Shown piece by piece: positions 23,261 to 34,964 of a DNA stretch of 64,000 bases. A program made the position numbers and the translations under genes. Source of the DNA: Adiantum capillus-veneris (taxonomy: Eukaryota > Streptophyta > Polypodiopsida > Polypodiales > Pteridaceae); NCBI GenBank assembly GCA_014529385.2, contig CM043964.1:103492587-103556586 (forward strand), written 5' to 3'. How positions within the stretch are numbered: position 1 is the stretch's first letter; each line of letters starts with the position of its first letter. The notes under the pieces are model-generated. The model worked only from the letters and a program-made list of their open reading frames with translations. It was not told the origin of the DNA and searched no databases.

Positions 23261-25587
23261 ATGGTGGAGCCAAGTTTTGGCCCCGTATTTACGGGCGTCG
23301 AAGATCCCGAGGATTGGTTAGCAGATTTTGAGTTATGGTTGTTGTCGATGCGTATGTCGACGGATGTTCAAAGATTACAGACGGTGCCGTTGTTAATGCG
23401 AGGACGAGCCAAGGTGTGGTTCGATGGCCTAGAGAGAAGTGCTAGAGAATCATGGCAAAGGTTGCAGAGTTAGTTTCTGTAACGGTTTCACGAGGTGATT
23501 ACGGCAGAGAAAGCCGGTGCAAGGCTAAAAGCGGTACACCAGGATGTAAGTAAAGATTTCTCTCTATTCATTGAGCAGTTTGAAGTTTATTGGAAGCAGT
23601 TAGAGATTGCTACTGGGGTCAAAAGCAATCAAAAGCAGTTAGAGAACCGGTAAAGGTAAACCTGCCCTCTTGTATGTTTGATGATATGGTGATGGCACAT
23701 GTGCAAGAAGAGCAGGGAACAGAGCAAGCCGAGATGTTTGATGAAAGCCAAAAGGTGCGGTCTAGACCTACAGATGATGAAATGCAGGTGAAGGTGGTAT
23801 GTGGTGCCATGCTAATGGCTGTGCTGATGAAAGTAGCGGTGGAATGTGCCATGGTGGTGCAACAGGTGTAGACTTTTGCCAAGGGAGATAAAGCGGCCTT
23901 GTCTATGGCAGAGCTGGAGATGGATGCAGTAGCGAACGAGTTTCTCTCTTCCATGGAGGAGCATGATGCAGCGGTAGAAGAGGTTTATTGGAAGCAGTTA
24001 GAGATTGCTACTGAGGTCAAAACCAATCAATCTTTGAAGCTGTCAAAGCTGTTAGAGTGCTTGCATCCGAGGATTAGGGAAAAGGTCAAAGATGGTGTCG
24101 ATACCTATGAAGACATGGTCTATCTGGCAAAGATAAAGAGCAGAAAGGTGAAGCGGAAGTTGGAGTTGGGAATGCTAAAGCCAGCAGATTATATGCCTGT
24201 TGCGGAGGTGGCGAAGTGCTCTTTGGTCCAACCAAAGGTGGTTCTAGTTGTGCGAAATGCAAGGCTTGTGGAGGTAAGACCTACTATTGGTTATGTTCCT
24301 TGGAGGTTTCCAGTTTGTGATGTGCATGTGCCGAGAGTGGAAGAGCTTGTCAACGAAGAGAAGCTCCATGTCGATGTGAACCAAGATGAAAAAGCGGTAG
24401 CAGATGTGGAGGTTCCAGTACGGATTGAAGAGGTAAAGCATGGTCTTGTTGAAAGTTTGCATGAAATGGTAGCAGAATTCAATCGAGACGCAGATACCGA
24501 GGGTTCAAAAGCTGATGAAGAAAGTGAGCAAAGCTGTGAAGATGGTCAAGCTTTTGTGGAGCAACAAGTGGATGCAGATGCTGATACGGAGTCAGTATCT
24601 GATGCGGATTTTGATGATGATGCATGCTCGATTTGCTGGGAGACAAGCGAGGAAGATAGAGCTGATGAATATACATCCTATGAAGAAGTGAAGGAATCCA
24701 ATGAACCTGAATCGGTAAAGGTAAATCTGCCCTCTTGTATGTTTGATGATATGGTGATGGCACATGTGCAAGAAGAGCAGGGAACAGAGCAAGCCGAGAT
24801 GTTTGATGAAAGACAAAAGGTGCGGTCTAGACCTACAGATGATGAAATACAGGTGAAGGTGGTATGTGGTGCCATGCTAATGGCTGTGCTGATGAAAGTA
24901 GCCGTGGAATGTGCCATGGTGGTGCAACAGGTGCAGACTTTTCCCAAGGGAGATAAAGCGGCCTTGTCTATGGCAGAACTAGAGATGGATGCAGTAGCGA
25001 ACGAGTTTCTCTCTTCCATGGAGGAGCATGATGCAGTGGTAGAAGAGGTGATTGAAGAGCAGGAGACTGAAGCTGGACAAAAGGAAGTGCTGAGCAACCT
25101 TGAAGGGCCAATCGATGATGAAGGGCTTGATGAGAGTGTAAGTGAGTTCGAAGAGGAGGTGCAAGAGAGCATGAAGCCAGTGCAAGAGATGTGTTCTATG
25201 GCCTATGAAGGAGGCTCCCAAGATATGTCCAAGCTTTCGAAAGAGGTATGCAACCCATGGTTGAAAGGTATGCTTGTAAGTGCAACTGTACAATATGTTA
25301 TCCATCATATACGGGGTTCCTTTGAGAGGAGCTCTACTTTACATGGTTGAGAGGGAGGGTGAGAAGTTTTGGTTCATACAGATGATGTGGTTGCAGATCC
25401 ATATAGGGTGAGGAAGCAAGATGATGTTCGAAGAGGTGCTAAAGTGCTATGGGACTTTTGTGTGCATGGATGGCTACGTGCTTGGGTAGGGCACTATTGG
25501 AGGTTGTTGCAAATGGATGAAAGTGAACAGAGCCAGGTGTTTGATCCACGTGGAAGCTATGTGATGCAGGTGGTGGGGTTTCCCACT
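23261..25587 (+). pseudogene. A family Gag-like protein, copy 1
   Basis: Start placed at the ATG at 23261 (MVEPSFGPVFTG). The first 75 codons fit Retrotrans_gag: DPEDWLADFELWLL, LLMRGRAKVWFDGLE, SARESWQRL. TAG and TAA codons follow at about 23470-23481. A 398-bp insertion (23586-23983), copied from further down the same gene, splits the domain. From 23984 the frame runs to 25350 (TGA, where copy 2 has TGG) and on to 25587. The C-terminal two thirds are very acidic (EEESEQS, DADADTES) with one hydrophobic stretch of about 24 residues beginning VVCGAMLMAVLM. No protease, polymerase or integrase motif is present. Confidence 0.75.
23586..23983 (+). repeat. 398-bp internal duplication in A internal 1
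   Basis: Bounded by two copies of TTTATTGGAAGCAGTTAGAG (from 23586 and 23984). Its body 23650-23983 repeats 24712-25046 with few changes. Internal 2 lacks it, and the length difference between the internals is exactly 398 bp. Confidence 0.88.
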
Positions 25588-25714
25588 TGAAGGTTTGGTG
25601 ATAGGATGCAATAAAACATTGTACATATGGTTTGAGTTTTCTCATAGTGTGTGCCGGGTTTTTGCAGATTACAGGTAAATAAAGCTTTTATGTGGTTGAG
25701 TATAATTGCTCAAC

Positions 25715-25728
25715 AGGGGGGTGGGCAA
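25715..25728 (+). promoter_or_regulatory. Polypurine tract of A, internal 1
   Basis: AGGGGGGTGGGCAA, three bases before LTR2. Repeated at 38223-38236 before LTR3. Confidence 0.75.
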
Positions 25729-25731
25729 TGA

Positions 25732-26709
25732 TGGTGCAGCCAAAGTGTGTCGACGCTCGAAGATGGCATGGACAGGTGTGTACAGGCAAGTAGAAGCATG
25801 GCAAAGGACTGGAGCAGCTAGGAAGTTCATGGGATGACAAGTAGCACCGGGAGTGTATGCATGATGCGGTTTATAGGCCAAGAAAGGCTCCATAATGTGC
25901 TAATTGGGGTAGCAGGTGAAGGAGATGTAGAGTGCAGCTTTTGGGTCGAGAAATGAAGAGCTTGAAGTACTGAAGGAGCAGGTCCAGACGGCTCATCAAA
26001 CCGAGCTACGGAGCCCAAGTTATTGAAGGTTGAAGTTTTGATGGTTTGCAGATTCTTGCCGGACAGGGAAGTTGGAGACTGGTGGTCCAAGTGGATATTG
26101 AGGTATAGATGGGTAGAGCTCAATTCATGAAGCCTACCTGTCTTTTCGAATTGCGGATCGGAGCCATAGTTTGCAAGATATGGTCAGTGGAAGTTTTTTC
26201 GGGGGCCGGGTCTGAGCCCACTTGGTCGCATTGGATAATGTGCCATCTGGCATCTTTTGGGCCTCGACAAAGTTCTAGAGCAGGTTGTACATCATATGGA
26301 GCCAGTAGGAAGTGATTGCATGCCAAACGGAGTCGCAAGAAGATATTGCAGTCGGAAAATTGGGAGCATTTGACTGAATTAGTTGCAGATGATTTTTTCC
26401 TTTTTTGAAGGTCCCGGTTCGAGGATGCCGAGGAGTCAAAATGCAGATACAGAGGATGTGATTGTAGCCAGCAAGAGGGAGTTCCGGTCGGGCTTTACAG
26501 CTTCTCAACAGGAGGTGTGAGCACAGGATGGCAGCTTAACCAAGGGAGGGCAAAAACTAGCAAGGTAGAAAGGTTTTTTTAAAGGGTAATGAGGTTTTTG
26601 GGGGGCAGCTCACGGGTGAGTGCCACGTGGCGCGCAGAAAACCCTACATGCGATGGCGGTGGCCGGATCAACGGGGTATAAGGGGCAAGGCGTGAGGCTC
26701 ATATAGCGT
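25732..26709 (+). repeat. A family LTR2, first part
   Basis: Starts TGGTGCAGCCAAAGTG; interrupted after ATATAGCGT by element B. Continues at 34965. Confidence 0.9.
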
Positions 26710-27562
26710 TGTCAGGAGTTTTCTGGAGCAAGGGATTGCGCATATGTACAAACACATGCATGGTGAATCGAATAAAGGATTGCCCGTTTTCCATAGCCAG
26801 GTGGTTACGTGGGGCCCACGTGTGTACAAGTAGGACAGGGTGTACATAGTGCAGCGATTTTCACTATTATCAGTACTAGTGTGTTTTTTCTACAATAAGG
26901 AGGAGTTGGTAGCGCGTAAAACTTCTCGAGGAAGCTATCCGCGGGTCATCTAAAAGGCCTCGGGTGCCCAAGTAATAAAGCTAAGTGTGGGAACTGAAAA
27001 AAGAGAGAGAAGACTAGAAAAAATGTGGAGAAGAGAGGAGGAACAACCGTAAGTGTGTTTTTGCTGTTTTTGGAGCATTTTTTGGCCCTAAACTGCTCAT
27101 CCGAGGTCGGATTTGAGCACATTGACATTGTAGACTGGGGTTTTTGGGCGTTCTGGACGCAATGGCGCTGTTCATTTTGCCAAATTCCTCACAGATTTTC
27201 TGCTGTTTTTCTGTGTAATCGTCTCCGGTGAGTGAAGCCTCTGCTTAACTTTGTGGTTGTATCTGTATTTCCTCAATACTGTGTAACCTATTTTCCCCAT
27301 TGGTATTGGGGTGAGATTCATTGAGTCTAAACAACAGCAATTTGTCTCCTTTGAGCTGAATTGAGAGTGTGTGTGTGAGTGTGTATGTGTGAGTGTTGAG
27401 TGGGCAAGTGGGAAATCTCTCTCTTCTCACTCCGTCTGTGTGTTTCCTGTCTCAGCCAGGCTAGTTGTGTAAACCGAGTGGTGCCCCATAATGTGTGTGT
27501 GTATCATCCCAAGAGTGTGTGTCGGGTCATTATAGAGGCGTTGTGTGTTTCCATCCCGCTCA
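26710..27562 (+). repeat. 5' LTR of element B (853 bp)
   Basis: TGTCAGGAG...CCCGCTCA. Compared with the 3' LTR it lacks a block of about 287 bp at 26947-26948 (junction GCGGGTC/ATCTAAAAGG). Confidence 0.88.
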
Positions 27563-27570
27563 CATTCTTT

Positions 27571-27588
27571 TGGCGCCCCCACGGAGGA
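27571..27588 (+). promoter_or_regulatory. Primer binding site of element B
   Basis: TGGCGCCCCCACGGAGGA, eight bases after the LTR end as defined from the 3' LTR. Same type as element A. Confidence 0.6.
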
Positions 27589-28616
27589 TCTTCTTCGAGT
27601 ACCTTTTGCTTCGAGCTTCAAGCTTCGAGATTCGGGGCTATAGGTTACAGGTGACAGGTTACAGGGACAGGTACAGGTACAGGTGATTCACATAGGTACA
27701 GGTAGCTGTAGTACAATGATATACTAGCAGTGATGTCACTTGCAGTTGTTGTGGGTATGCATCACTTGGCGCCTATTTGAGCTCATTGTCTGCTGGATTG
27801 TACGTTACTTGTGGAAACTGCCATTGTACGCATTTGTGGAGCCATACTTGGTTGTATTTGGCAGTCCCAGCCATTTATGAGACTTGGTCTGGAAGATAGT
27901 CATTTCTGAGACTTGACTATACGCGATTTGCATTAGCCTTCGTGTGAGGGTCGATAGCGTGAGGTTTTTATTGAGCTGGGGGATTCTCAAATGTGGAGAT
28001 CCTTTCGGTGATACAGGTAGCTGGAGCACCCTTTTTGTGACCTCGCCATAGGCTATGCACTAGTGAGTCCTACTTGATGCTCGGGTCTATTGTTAATAGT
28101 TTATGCATACATATACACTCTATATTTTGGGTTCCTATTGCTCTATTTCTGGGAAAACTCTGCCAAAATTTTTCCAAGTTATGATGGCTGGTTTTTTGGT
28201 ATTTTGAGCCATTTATGCTGTTATGCTACTGAAATTTTGGCAAAATCGGAGGTTAAGTCAGGTGTGCCTTCTTGGGAGCTTCATGGTTGGCTTTAATGGA
28301 TGATCAAAATGGCCCTCAATTCACTCCATTTCATTTAACTCAAAGAATCCAGATAAATGTTCATGTGTCCAGGAAGATTTTTTTCCACCAGCGCATAGTC
28401 TTTATGTTCGGGCCAAGAAGATTACGAGAGATCTTGGAATGTCCTTTGCCTGTTGTAATTCCGATGATCAACTATGAAAACTCATTTGATGTGCATGTGT
28501 TTGTCCTTATCTAAAGTTGAGCTCCATTGAAGTTTCTGGGGATTGGGTAGTCAAAAGTTTTGGTTTCTTACACGTGTGTTCAAAGGGGTTCTCAAAGCAT
28601 TGTAACTTGGGTAGCC
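27589..28616 (+). other. Element B untranslated leader
   Basis: About 1 kb with no coding signal. It contains a short minisatellite of ACAGGTACAGG-like units at 27640-27708. Confidence 0.6.
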
Positions 28617-29840
28617 ATGGCTTTCTCTTATCCGGAGTTTCATGGAAGAAGTGATGAAGATGTGGAAGATTTTTTGGAAAAGATGGAGGTTGCCTGCATT
28701 AGCAACCAGATTCATGACCCTGCGCAGATGTTACGTCTTCTCCAAATTTGTTTGAAGAGTGATGCACGAGTCTGGTCCAAAACATTTGAAGAGGAGTTGT
28801 GTGCAGCGGATCCACCTGTAAGATTGAGTTGGGACAATCTAAGGCATGGGTTGGAAGTGGAGTTTGTAAAGATAGAAGATCCTGACAAAGTGTGGCAAGA
28901 AGTACAGGGTTTAGTGCAAAAGGAAGGTGAGCCAGTAGATGCGTACATACGTAAGTTTTCATTGGCATGGGAGCGGATGTGCAAGGCCTTAGCACCACAG
29001 GTACCCCCACCTGACATGATGAAGAAGGACAGGTTCTTGGCTGGTCTTTGGGAGAATATACGTTGGAGAGTGGAGCTAAAGAAGCTTAGGACATATGAAG
29101 ATACACTAGAGGTAGCAAGGAACAAAGAGTGGAAGTTGAGGAAAATGAGCCAGCTAGGGGTGGAGTCTTTGCCCATGAGGTCTGAATTTCAGCCTATAGA
29201 GTCTTTACAAGGTCGCATGTCAGGGGTTCATCATGAACCAGTGGTTCCTATTACTACTCAGGTTATGCCAGCAGTGGTCACTACATCGGTGCAAGATGAT
29301 GGGCTAAGGCAAGACATGAGGCAAGTGGTAGATTTGATGAAGAATCTCAAACTAAACATGCTAGGTCAAGTGGGAAATAATCGAGATCAAGGGAGGTTTG
29401 CAAATCAGCCAGGAGGTGAAAAAAGGCCTAGGAATGGTGTTGGACAAAGCAATGGTAGGTTTTGGAGACAGACGCACACATGTTACAATTGTGGAGAGTT
29501 GGGTCACATCAGCCCGCAATGTGATAAGCCACTAAGGATGGGGGGAGACATGTATCCATTGCCAAGACAGGTGTTAACTAGGTCAAATGATTACGGCATC
29601 GAAATTAAGGGAGATGAAGAAACCAGTGGATTAACCCAAGAGGAAAATGGAAAGACAAAAGTGCTAAGTGTAGTCACCTTGGAGAATGCATCAAAGCTAG
29701 ACGATACATTAGTGATGCCTATTGGGAAGAGGACCACAGAGGATAAGGAAGGAAAAAGTGCCCCAGGTCCTAGTAAGAAGAAAGGAAAGAGCCATGAAGG
29801 CGAGGATGTCAAGGCCAAGACGAAAAGGAGAGCTCGTTGA
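28617..29840 (+). CDS. Element B Gag
   Basis: Start at the ATG at 28617 (MAFSYPEFHGRSDEDVEDFL) in a good context; the open frame upstream begins only at a TTG. About 407 residues. Residues 1-210 form a Retrotrans_gag domain (FLEKMEVAC, DARVWSKTF, DAYIRKFSLAWERM, KDRFLAGLWENIRW). A CCHC zinc knuckle CYNCGELGHISPQC lies near residue 290. The C-terminus is lysine-rich and ends at TGA 29838-29840; the same frame continues open beyond it into the protease. Gag would build the particle and package RNA. The frame is intact up to the stop. Confidence 0.85.
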   Translation: MAFSYPEFHGRSDEDVEDFLEKMEVACISNQIHDPAQMLRLLQICLKSDARVWSKTFEEELCAADPPVRLSWDNLRHGLEVEFVKIEDPDKVWQEVQGLVQKEGEPVDAYIRKFSLAWERMCKALAPQVPPPDMMKKDRFLAGLWENIRWRVELKKLRTYEDTLEVARNKEWKLRKMSQLGVESLPMRSEFQPIESLQGRMSGVHHEPVVPITTQVMPAVVTTSVQDDGLRQDMRQVVDLMKNLKLNMLGQVGNNRDQGRFANQPGGEKRPRNGVGQSNGRFWRQTHTCYNCGELGHISPQCDKPLRMGGDMYPLPRQVLTRSNDYGIEIKGDEETSGLTQEENGKTKVLSVVTLENASKLDDTLVMPIGKRTTEDKEGKSAPGPSKKKGKSHEGEDVKAKTKRRAR

Positions 29841-30300
29841 AAGTTTCATGTTTCAGATTTTCCACTAGGGGATGGGCAATTAAGATATGACTTGAAGGAG
29901 GATCTGACGAGCAGGAAGGCAGATGTTACTTTTGGGCAGCTTATAGAGATGGTGCCTAAGCTAAAGCGACAGTGGAAGAGGATGGTTAACCCAATGGAGA
30001 AAGAGTCAGAGAGAGGTTCAGTAAAGGTGTTGGCAATGGATGAGCTACCAGACATTTGTCCAATAGTAGATGTGTGGCATAAAAGGAAAAATTTGGGACA
30101 AGGTTATGTGGATGGCGGAGCCCAAATATGCGTCATAACACACTCATGAGTTGAGAAGATGGGTCTCACAGTGGCTTGATTTTCATGTGATGCCAGCAGG
30201 ATTGGGAGCATATCCTATTATACTGGGCAGACCATGGTTACGTGCAGTGGGAGCTGTTCAAGATTGGCGACATGGTACGATTAGCCTCTATGGAAAGACA
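29841..30300 (+). pseudogene. Element B protease
   Basis: In frame with gag after its TGA. The active site is readable as YVDGGAQICVITHS (D-G-G in place of D-S/T-G). A TGA at 30147-30149 replaces an expected tryptophan, followed by a frameshift near 30180. The end of the domain, AYPIILGRPWLRAVGAVQDW, is in the next frame at 30208-30270. Confidence 0.75.
29865..29879 (+). promoter_or_regulatory. Internal copy of the element B polypurine tract
   Basis: CTAGGGGATGGGCAA, identical over 15 bases to the 3' tract at 33806-33820, located between gag and protease. Could act as a central polypurine tract. Confidence 0.5.
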
Positions 30301-33300
30301 GGTACCAAGAAGCTTTATAATATGGACACAAGGAAACGATTAGAGGAGCTTTATGAAGATGAGGATGAGTCTAGTGATGAAGACTCTTCCACGGTGACAG
30401 ATGAGGACAGTGATAGCACTACCAGCAGTGATGAGGATGCTGATGTTGCATTTCTTTTGATGGACAAAGAAATCCAGGAGTTTGGTTTAGTTGCATTTGC
30501 GAATGAGGTTGAAGATGAAAGTGAAGGGCCTTATGAAGTGATTGAAGGGCTGATGCAAACCAAGGTTGAGTTGTCAAAGAAGCAGGAATTGATGACACAA
30601 ATGATCAGTGGAGACCTCTCAGCTATGGAGAAGGATATTTATTTGCACATGTTGGCTAGTTTTCTTGATTTTTTCATTACTTCATATGAAGAGATCAGAG
30701 GGTTCAAGGGCGAAGAGATGCATATAGAGCTGAAAGAAGGTTCTAAGCCAGTGCGGCAAAGGCTGAGAAGGAAGGGTCAAGAGCAAATGGAAGCCTTGCG
30801 AAAAGAGGTGGACAAGTTGTTGAAGGCAGGGTTCATAGTCCCTGTGGAGACCATAGAATGGGTGAGTCCAGTTGTAGTCAGTCCAAAGAAGGATGGGAAG
30901 TGGAGAATTTGTGTAGATTTTAAACCCTTAAACGCAGCCACTAAGAAGAACCCATATCCTCTTCCATTCATCGATCAGATCTTGGATTCAATGGCAGGTT
31001 ATAAGAGGTACAATGTGTGTGATGGTTTTTCAGACTATTTTCAATTGAAGATTTCTCTTAAAGACCACACAAAGACCACTTTTATTATGCCATGGGGTTG
31101 CTATTGCTACACAGTATTTCCATTTGGGTTGTCAAATGGACCTTCCTTCTATCAAGAGAGAGCAAATTGGGTGTTGGAACCATTCATTGATAGTTGTGTT
31201 AAAGCTTTTATGGATGACTTCTGTGTTTACAACAGTAGGGCTGAACACCATGAGAAGCTGCAGATGGTATTGGCTTGATATGATGAATGTGGAGGACAAC
31301 TAAATCCAAAGAAATGTCATCTAGCACAGCCAAGGGTGAAGTTATTGGGCCAGATGGTGTCAGAAAATGGCATTGAGGCTGATCCAGAAAAGGTTAAGTC
31401 TATTATTCTTCTTCCATCACCTACAAGTACGAAGCAATTGGCAACTTTTATACACAAAGTGAAGTACATGGCAAGGTTTATTCCATTGTCTTCTCAGATT
31501 CTTTATCCATTACAACAAGTGGCAAAGCATGATCCATTGCAATGGGATGACAACTGTGAAGAAGTGTTTCAAGAGGTGTTAGGGGGGTTGTCAGCCATGC
31601 AGGCTCCTGATTGGGAGCAAGTGTTTTATGTAAATCCATTAGTAGGGGAGGATGCCATTGGAGCCATGCTATTGCAAAAGGGGAAGGGCAGCCATTATAT
31701 GAGGCCAGTGTATTGTGCAAGCCGTGTGAAGCTGGTAGCAGAGAGAAAATTCTCGGAAGTAGAGCTAGTGATGGCCAGTGTAATATTTGCTTGTAGACGA
31801 TTTCGTCATTACTTGCTACCACGACCTTTTGTTTTCTTGACGATTTATGACTTTTTGCCACAGTTAATTAATGGCACTAATATGTCAAATGTGGTCAAGA
31901 AATGGGTAATTGAGCTGCAAGAATTTGAGTTCTCTTTTCTAGTGGAAGATAGTACAATGGCTACCCTAGTTGATTTGTTGACCTACAAGGAGAATCCCCT
32001 TATTGTTAAGGAACAGGTGGTGAGAAAGGTAGTTGAAGAAGTGCCACAGATCAACAATGCACATGTGTTGTTCTTTGATGGTTCATACAGAAAGAGACAT
32101 GATGCAACTTCAGGGGGTATAGCACTTTATGATCCAGAGGGGAAGCTAGTATGCAAGAGAGGGTTCAAATTGGATGCTCATAGTAACAATGAGGCTGAAT
32201 ATGCTACTCTGGAAGCCGGATTACACATTTGTTTGAAGCATGGGGTTCAAAGGTTGAGCATAAAAGGTGATGCCTTGTTAGTGGTGAAGCAAGTGCTTGG
32301 TGTGTGGAAGAGCAAGAACACCTCATTGAAGGAAATGTGCTTCAGAATTAAAGGCCTGTTAAAAAAGTTCGAAGCATGGAGCATCAGACACATTGAACGT
32401 GCTCGAAATGGAGAGGCACATGAAGTAGCTCAAGGCATGATTGGGGAGCTATTTGTGTTGAGGATCACTTTACCTCTTTATCATGGCCGGGAAAGTTTGG
32501 CTCAAGAAGAGGATTTTTTGCTAACAGGAATCATTCCAAAGGAGATTCAGAAGTCTAAAAAGTATGGTTTTGTGCATAGAGCATACAGGAACAAATTGAT
32601 TGGTGATGTCTTATACATGAAAGGGGCTGATCTTGTGTTGAGACGTGTACCTTGGCGAGAGGAGCTTTACAGAGTGCTGGAAGAGAATCATGAAGGCGCA
32701 TGTGGTGGCCATTTTGCTCTAAAGATCACCTTGCATAAGATTTTGCAAGAGGGGTATGTATGGCCTAGTTTGCACAAGGATGTTCACCATTGGTGTAGGT
32801 CTTGCAATAGGTGTCAAGCATTTGGGAAGAGAGTGTTGAAGCCAAAGCTACGAAAAACCATTATGGCGTTTGATGTGTTTGAAAAGTGGCGGATTGATGC
32901 AATAGGCCCGTTACCTATCACAAGCAGGGGCAAAAGCTATATTTTGATGGCAGTGGACTATCTCTCTAGATGGGCAGAGGCTATAGGAGTAAAATAGATC
33001 ACTGCAAAGGATGTGGCAAAATTTGTGTATGATGAAATATGTTGCAAGTTTGGGGTGCCACTGGAGCTACTTTTAGATAAGGGGCCTGGATTTAGAGCTA
33101 AACTGCTAGATTTTTTATGTGCAAAGATGAAGATTAGGCATCAACATACCACTCCTTTCGAAAGTGATAGAGCACCAAGGAAAGAATTGGGATTTGGAAT
33201 TGCCTAGTGCATTATGGGCTTACCGTACTTCGGTGAAGACAGGTATAGGGTTTACTCCATTTCATATGGTGTATGGAAAGGAAGCACTATTGCCTGTGGA

Positions 33301-33796
33301 GGTAGAGTTGCCTGCAGTCAAGATGTCAGAGAAGTTGCTTGGGCTGCCTAGTGATGCATTCAAAGAGAGGCTCTTGTAGTTACAAGAGGTTCAGTTGGAT
33401 AGGATGAGCGCATTGGAGCATTATGGGCAGATGCAGGATAAGGCTTTGGCAAAGATAAATGAAAAGGTCAAAAGTAAGGGTATCAAGAGGCATGACTTAG
33501 TTTTGCGTTACAACAGTAAGCTGGACAACACCTTCCAAAAGAAGTTTCAGATTAAGTGGGAAGGCCCTTTCAAGGTAGTGGAGTGTTTTCCAAATGGTAC
33601 ATATCAGTTGGCTAACCTGGATGGGATTGTACATAAGTCAAGGGTAAATGGATTGCGTCTTAAATTATATCATGCCAGGTTAATGATGGTGGAGCAAGAT
33701 GAGTTGTTTGTGGAGCAAGCAATGTTGGTGAAAGATGAGGAGACCTGTGATGCGGCGACTCTCATATCTCTCTTTGCTGCTGCTGATCATGAATGA
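30151..33796 (+). pseudogene. Element B RT, dual RNase H and integrase
   Basis: One reading frame with two nonsense codons (TGA 31276-31278, TAG 32995-32997). After an acidic serine-rich linker comes RT: SPVVVSPKKDGKWRICVDF, FPFGLSNGPSF and the catalytic FMDDF at 31207-31221. RNase H linked to RT follows (about 31600-31900). A second RNase H at about 32070-32330 has LFFDGSYRKR, HSNNEAEYATL and KGDALLVVKQ, diagnostic of Tat elements. Integrase has an intact HHCC finger (about 32690-32815) and the first aspartate in WRIDAIGPL. At 33159 the core is deleted just after HQHTTPF, removing the region with the catalytic glutamate. It resumes with ALWAYRTSV and a C-terminal domain ending near 33690. 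Confidence 0.9.
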
Positions 33797-33805
33797 TCTA
33801 GCAGG

Positions 33806-33820
33806 CTAGGGGATGGGCAA
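33806..33820 (+). promoter_or_regulatory. 3' polypurine tract of element B
   Basis: CTAGGGGATGGGCAA, four bases before the 3' LTR. Confidence 0.75.
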
Positions 33821-33824
33821 ATTA

Positions 33825-34964
33825 TGTCAGAAGTTTTTTGAATCAAGGGATTGCGCATATGTACAAACACATGCATGGTGCATCGAATAAAGGATTGCCC
33901 ATTTTCCATAGCCAGGGGGTTACATGGGGCCCACGTGTGTACAGGTAGGACAAGGTGTACATAGTGCAGCGATTTTCACTATTATCAGTACTAGTGTGTT
34001 TTTTCTACAATAAGGAGGAGTTGGTAGTGCGTAAAACTTCTCGAGGAAGCTATCCGCGGGTCGACGACATGAGGTAAGCAGGTGCGTCAGATGGCATCGA
34101 GTGGCGTCAAGAGGTCAAACGGGGTCAATACTTGCACGTGGAAAAGTATGGACATGACGTAGGTGTTTTCTTGTGATACTTATGCAGAAAGGTCATCATG
34201 AGGACCACTTTTTGGGGCCACTTCACGTGGTTGCGGGATGCATTATTTGGAAAAACTGAGTGCCAGGTGTGCGGATGATGCAAAAAGGTGACAACTATGC
34301 ACTGCGAGGTCAGTTTTTGGCCTGTTCGGGGTCCGTTTGAGGTTATCTAAAAGGCCACGGGTGCCCAAGTAATAAAGCTAAGTTTGGGAACTGAAAAAAG
34401 AGAGATAAGACCAGAAAAAATGTGGAGAAGAGAGGAGGAACAGCCGCAAGTGTGTTTTTGCTGTTTTTGGAGCATTTTTTGGCCCTAAACTGCTCATCCG
34501 AGGTCGGATTTGAGCACTTTGACATTGTAGACTGGGGTTTTTGGGCGTTCCCAACGAAATGGCACTGTCCATTTTGCCAAATTACTCACAGATTTTCTGC
34601 TGTTTTTCTGTGTAATCGTCTCCGGTGAGTGAAGCCTCTCCTTAACTTTGTGGTTGTATCTGGTGTATTTCCTCAATACTGTGTAACCAATTTGCCCCAT
34701 TGGTATTGGGCTGAGATTCATTGAGTCTAAACAACAGCAATTTGTCTCCTTTGAGCTGAATTGAGAGTGTGTGTTTGAGTGTGTATGTGTGAGTGTTGAG
34801 TGGGCAAGTGGGAAATTTCTCTCTTCTCACTCCGTCTGTGTGTTTCCTGTCTCGGCCAGGCTAGTTGTGTAAGCCGAGTGGTGCCCCATAATGTGTGTGT
34901 GTATCATCCCAAGAGTGTGTGTCGGGTCATTATAGAGGCGTTGTGTGTGTTTCCATCCCGCTCA
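33825..34964 (+). repeat. 3' LTR of element B (1140 bp)
   Basis: Same ends as the 5' LTR, with an extra block of about 287 bp (about 34060-34345) absent from it. Confidence 0.88.

Larger units (their letters stand above)
26710..34964 (+). mobile_element. Tat-type Ty3/gypsy element B (8255 bp)
   Basis: Plus-strand element with two LTRs (26710-27562 and 33825-34964), gag, protease, RT, two RNase H domains and integrase. It sits inside A LTR2 with the direct repeat TAGCGT at both ends (26704-26709 and 34965-34970), one base longer than the usual 5-bp gypsy duplication. Nonsense codons, a frameshift and an integrase deletion make it inactive. Order of events: A array first, B afterwards. Confidence 0.93.

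Noticed and set aside
23619-25172. Long serine/threonine-rich frames on the minus strand opposite A gag (also 37186-37680)
   Set aside because: Shadows of the glutamate/aspartate-rich sense frame on the other strand.
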